Shown piece by piece: positions 61,488 to 64,000 of a DNA stretch of 64,000 nucleotides. Where the stretch lies: contig JAEMQU010000002.1 of the NCBI GenBank assembly GCA_016463705.1, positions 25,834-89,833 of the forward strand. The letters run 5' to 3'. Source of the DNA: Opitutales bacterium (GTDB lineage Bacteria; Verrucomicrobiota; Verrucomicrobiia; Opitutales; UBA953). Within the stretch, counting starts at the first letter, position 1. The number at the start of each line of letters is the position of its first letter. The translations under genes were made by a program, and so were the position numbers. The notes beneath the pieces are model-generated. The model ran no database searches, was not told where the DNA came from, and was given only the letters and a program-made list of their open reading frames with translations.

Positions 61488-63587
61488 TTGGGTGGTCGTG
61501 TTGTTATAAAGGTAACCCCCATTCTCGTGTTGCTCCCTAAGCTTATTTCCACCCCCAGATTTCATTCCAATAAGTTTTTGAATGTTTTGATCATCGGGGC
61601 TCTCGCTTCTGTTACCTGTCCAAGTTTTGCAGCGGAAACCACCGTTGTCGCTGGCGTCGCAGTGGCCACACCCGTTTCAACATTATCGCCTAACGACAAA
61701 GTGGGTCCAGTTTCACTGCGCGATGATACCGTGGCGCAAGTTTTAGATATTCTCCAAAAGTGGACCGGTAAAACGGTATTACGTCCGCAAGCGCTGCCCC
61801 CTAATTTGTATACGCTGAATTTGCCAGTGGGGGCGACGCGTGCTGAAGCTCTTTTAGCGATCGAGACATTATTAAATCTTAATGGCGTGGCCGTGATTCA
61901 ACAAGGCGACCGATTTTTAAAAGTCGTCCCTAACAATGTTGCGAAGAGTGAATCGCCTTCGCTGATTATGGAAAGTACTTTGAATTTACCTTCGAGTGGG
62001 CGCGTCGCTTCCAAAATTTTTGTGCTCAAGCACGCTAATGGTCAGGAAGTGGTGGCCCAGATCGCGAGTATGCTGAATGCAACTCTCGCCACGCCTCCGG
62101 TTTATTTCGGACGGAACAACGCCATCTTGGTGACAGATTCGATTATGAATCTGCAAAAAATCGAAACGCTACTCAATCAACTCGATCGCCCACAGTTAGA
62201 TGTAGTGGCCACTAAAATGTATAGCCTCAAACACGCTATCGCTACCGACATTGTTAATAAACTCACCACGTTGCTCCGTTCACCCGCGCAAACCGCCGGC
62301 GCTCCTTTTCGTCTCAGCACAGGCACAAGTTTTACCGCCGATGAACGGACTAACCGAATTATTTTAATTGGTTCAGCCGATCAACATTCCTTTTTCGATA
62401 ATTTAATCGAAACCCTCGATGCTACGGCCGATCCGAACACGATGACGGACGTGATTTTTTTACGTCACGCCAACGCCACTGAAGTAGCCACACTTTTAAC
62501 TCAACTTATTACCGGACAGACTAAAGCCACCACCACCGCCACCGGTGGACGCGCGGCAGCTACGGGTACAAATCGAAATTCAACCCCCGCCACTAATAAT
62601 GCTGCTCCGGCAGCGGCTGCCGCGAATGCATCCGCCACCCAAAACGGGGCTGATGAATTTAGCAGTATGACAACCGTTTTAGCCGATATCCGCAGTAACT
62701 CAATTGTCGTTTCAGGAACAAAGGATGACTTAAGATTACTCCGCCAACTCATTGATAAAGTAGATGTAGTTCTTCCTCAGGTGCGCGTGGAAGTGGTCAT
62801 CGCTGAAGTTACATTAAAAGATGAAGACACCAGCGGAATTAAAGCCCTCGGGCTGGATGTCAGTAGCGGAAAATTAATTGGAGTGAGTAGCACCTTTGGT
62901 GGTGGAACGTTGGCCGGCAATGGATCCGCCTTTGCCACCTTGGCTGCAGGAAATGATCTCACTGGAATTATTGCACTGTCTACTACTCCCACTAAAACTG
63001 ACACACGAATTCTCTCCGTTCCTACTATCACAACTACTCATAATAAAGAAGCGACGATTTTTGTGGGTGAATCTCGTCCCGTGATCACCGGGACCCAATC
63101 CACCGCGGGCACTTCGGGTCTGGTGAGTAGTTCAACCGTTTCCCAGCGCGATATTGGTATACAATTAAAAGTCCTGCCACTCATTGGAAAAGATGGCTCG
63201 GTACAAATGCAGGTGACCCAACAAGTGGAAGATATTTTAGGCCAAGTAACTTTAGATGGAAATCTTCAACCCATTATTGGTCGACGCTCCACCGATTCAT
63301 TTGTCAGCGCCAAGAGCGGTGAAATTATTGTACTGGGTGGATTGCAGCGCACGCAAAGTCTTAACGATGCTAACCGTCTCGGCCCCATCCCATTCCTTGG
63401 GGACTTATTAGGATCATCGACCAAATCAACCACGCGCACCGAGCTCGTTATTTTTATGAGGCCTTACGTGCTCAATAATTCAGCAGTGGATAATATTAAC
63501 GCAATCAATCGAATCAATGCCACGCCGATTGGAGAAGAGGTTAAAAAGGTTATCAATCCATCACCCGCTGAGCCCGTTAATAAATAA
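61488..63587 (+). CDS. gspD: type II secretion system secretin GspD
   Basis: GspD forms the outer-membrane channel of type II secretion. From a TTG at 61488 it has 699 residues; a GTG at 61527 is an equally good start, and neither has a clear ribosome-binding site. It has a signal peptide (about 27-48), N0 and three N1-type repeats (KIFVLKHAN, KMYSLKHA, DVIFLRHAN at about 180, 245 and 325), an Ala/Thr/Asn-rich insert (about 345-395) and the secretin core (about 430-680). gspE follows by 4 bases. Confidence 0.92.
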   Translation: MGGRVVIKVTPILVLLPKLISTPRFHSNKFLNVLIIGALASVTCPSFAAETTVVAGVAVATPVSTLSPNDKVGPVSLRDDTVAQVLDILQKWTGKTVLRPQALPPNLYTLNLPVGATRAEALLAIETLLNLNGVAVIQQGDRFLKVVPNNVAKSESPSLIMESTLNLPSSGRVASKIFVLKHANGQEVVAQIASMLNATLATPPVYFGRNNAILVTDSIMNLQKIETLLNQLDRPQLDVVATKMYSLKHAIATDIVNKLTTLLRSPAQTAGAPFRLSTGTSFTADERTNRIILIGSADQHSFFDNLIETLDATADPNTMTDVIFLRHANATEVATLLTQLITGQTKATTTATGGRAAATGTNRNSTPATNNAAPAAAAANASATQNGADEFSSMTTVLADIRSNSIVVSGTKDDLRLLRQLIDKVDVVLPQVRVEVVIAEVTLKDEDTSGIKALGLDVSSGKLIGVSSTFGGGTLAGNGSAFATLAAGNDLTGIIALSTTPTKTDTRILSVPTITTTHNKEATIFVGESRPVITGTQSTAGTSGLVSSSTVSQRDIGIQLKVLPLIGKDGSVQMQVTQQVEDILGQVTLDGNLQPIIGRRSTDSFVSAKSGEIIVLGGLQRTQSLNDANRLGPIPFLGDLLGSSTKSTTRTELVIFMRPYVLNNSAVDNINAINRINATPIGEEVKKVINPSPAEPVNK

Positions 63588-63591
63588 GTTT

Positions 63592-64000
63592 ATGACGTTG
63601 GCCACTCGCCATGGATTGCCCTTGAGCCTTACTGGACAACTCAGTGATACTGCACTCAGTTTAGTCAACGAGACGTCGCGTGAAAATCGCTTCAAGGTTC
63701 TCGCCCAACAATTAAATATTACCGAAGCCGCCTTATTAAACCAGTTAGCGCAAGCTACTGGATTAACCGTTTTAGAAGAACCCGCTATCGACCCGAATGG
63801 GATAAAAATTTTACCCGCGCGATTAGCGAGCGAAACTCAAGTGGTCCCAGTTTTAATTGCGGGCGCCGAAGAGGGTCGAATTAACTTAATTTCTCCACTC
63901 CCACCCGACAGCGATACGCTCGATTGGATAAGCACTTTTTCTGCCCGCCGTCCGAAGTGGTTTCTAGCTCTGCCCGAACGGGTGGCTCAACTGATCAATG
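63592..64000 (+). CDS. gspE: type II secretion ATPase GspE, N-terminal part
   Basis: The frame is open from an ATG at 63592 to the window edge (136 residues). The sequence resembles the N-terminal T2SSE/MshE N-domain of type II secretion or type IV pilus ATPases (FKVLAQQLNITEAALLNQLA and ATGLTVLEEPAIDPN). The Walker motifs lie outside the window. Placement 4 bases after gspD supports GspE, but a PilB-type ATPase is possible. Confidence 0.8.
   Translation, partial: MTLATRHGLPLSLTGQLSDTALSLVNETSRENRFKVLAQQLNITEAALLNQLAQATGLTVLEEPAIDPNGIKILPARLASETQVVPVLIAGAEEGRINLISPLPPDSDTLDWISTFSARRPKWFLALPERVAQLIN

Noticed and set aside
1-64000. CRISPR arrays, insertion sequences, prophage, rRNA genes
   Set aside because: I saw no evenly spaced direct repeats, transposase-like or integrase-like frames, phage structural genes or rRNA sequence in the window.

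Overview
This 64 kb window is dense bacterial chromosome holding almost only core metabolic and housekeeping genes; I see no phage, transposon, CRISPR array or large horizontally acquired island. The gene set points to a Gram-negative, menaquinone-making bacterium: kdsA (KDO for lipopolysaccharide), a type II secretion secretin followed by the start of gspE, lipoproteins, and menC/menE. A DUF5069 protein, an AroA-Cmk fusion and the many single-domain variants would fit Verrucomicrobiota (Opitutia-like), but that placement is inference from gene content and not a computed result.

Layout. 0-5 kb: purK/purE after a membrane NDP-sugar dehydratase and a membrane-anchored SUMF1-fold protein. 5-8.5 kb: tyrA, aroA-cmk fusion and plsC, overlapping. 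8.5-12 kb: dnaN with a candidate replication origin upstream, then pssA, a RelE-like protein, a phosphatase and a DUF5069 protein. 12-16.3 kb: haem genes, a sigma-54 regulator and a PstS-like protein, then tRNA-Gly. 16.4-21.8 kb: a PhoB/PhoR-type pair and mnmG-mnmE with two parS-like sites. 21.9-30.7 kb: lysA, a PLP enzyme, an aquaporin-family channel and a MacAB/TolC-type export operon. 30.7-37.7 kb: gnd, coaC, queG, gmk, polX, kdsA. 37.7-43 kb: menE-menC, guaB, an unknown membrane protein, exonuclease III. 43-48.5 kb: feoA-feoB with a Cys-rich partner and a Fur/DtxR-type operator, then agmatine-to-putrescine genes and hisG. 48.6-54.5 kb: lipoprotein, an AsmA-like protein, grpE-dnaJ, nadC-birA-coaX. 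54.5-61.4 kb: PfkB kinase, Nudix, LysM protein, tRNA-Pro, purM, ferredoxin, OsmC, SlyD-type FKBP, rmuC and an unknown protein. 61.5-64 kb: gspD and the 5' part of gspE.

The most distinctive signals are in the DNA rather than in exotic genes. A 16-bp perfect parS-like palindrome is written into the mnmG reading frame, in what looks like a peptide insertion, and a 14-bp copy of its core lies just downstream of the gene. An AT-rich gap upstream of dnaN carries several near-consensus DnaA boxes in an order like a basal unwinding element. Together they suggest that the window lies close to the chromosomal origin. Other noteworthy signals are a 17-bp operator on the feoA promoter, a pseudoknot-capable leader upstream of guaB, tandem abutting hairpins at the end of the DUF5069 gene, and a repeated 4-bp stop-codon overlap at convergent gene pairs.

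The genome is compact: many co-directional genes overlap by ATGA or GTGA, GTG/TTG starts are common, and no gap of more than 300 bases lacks a gene.
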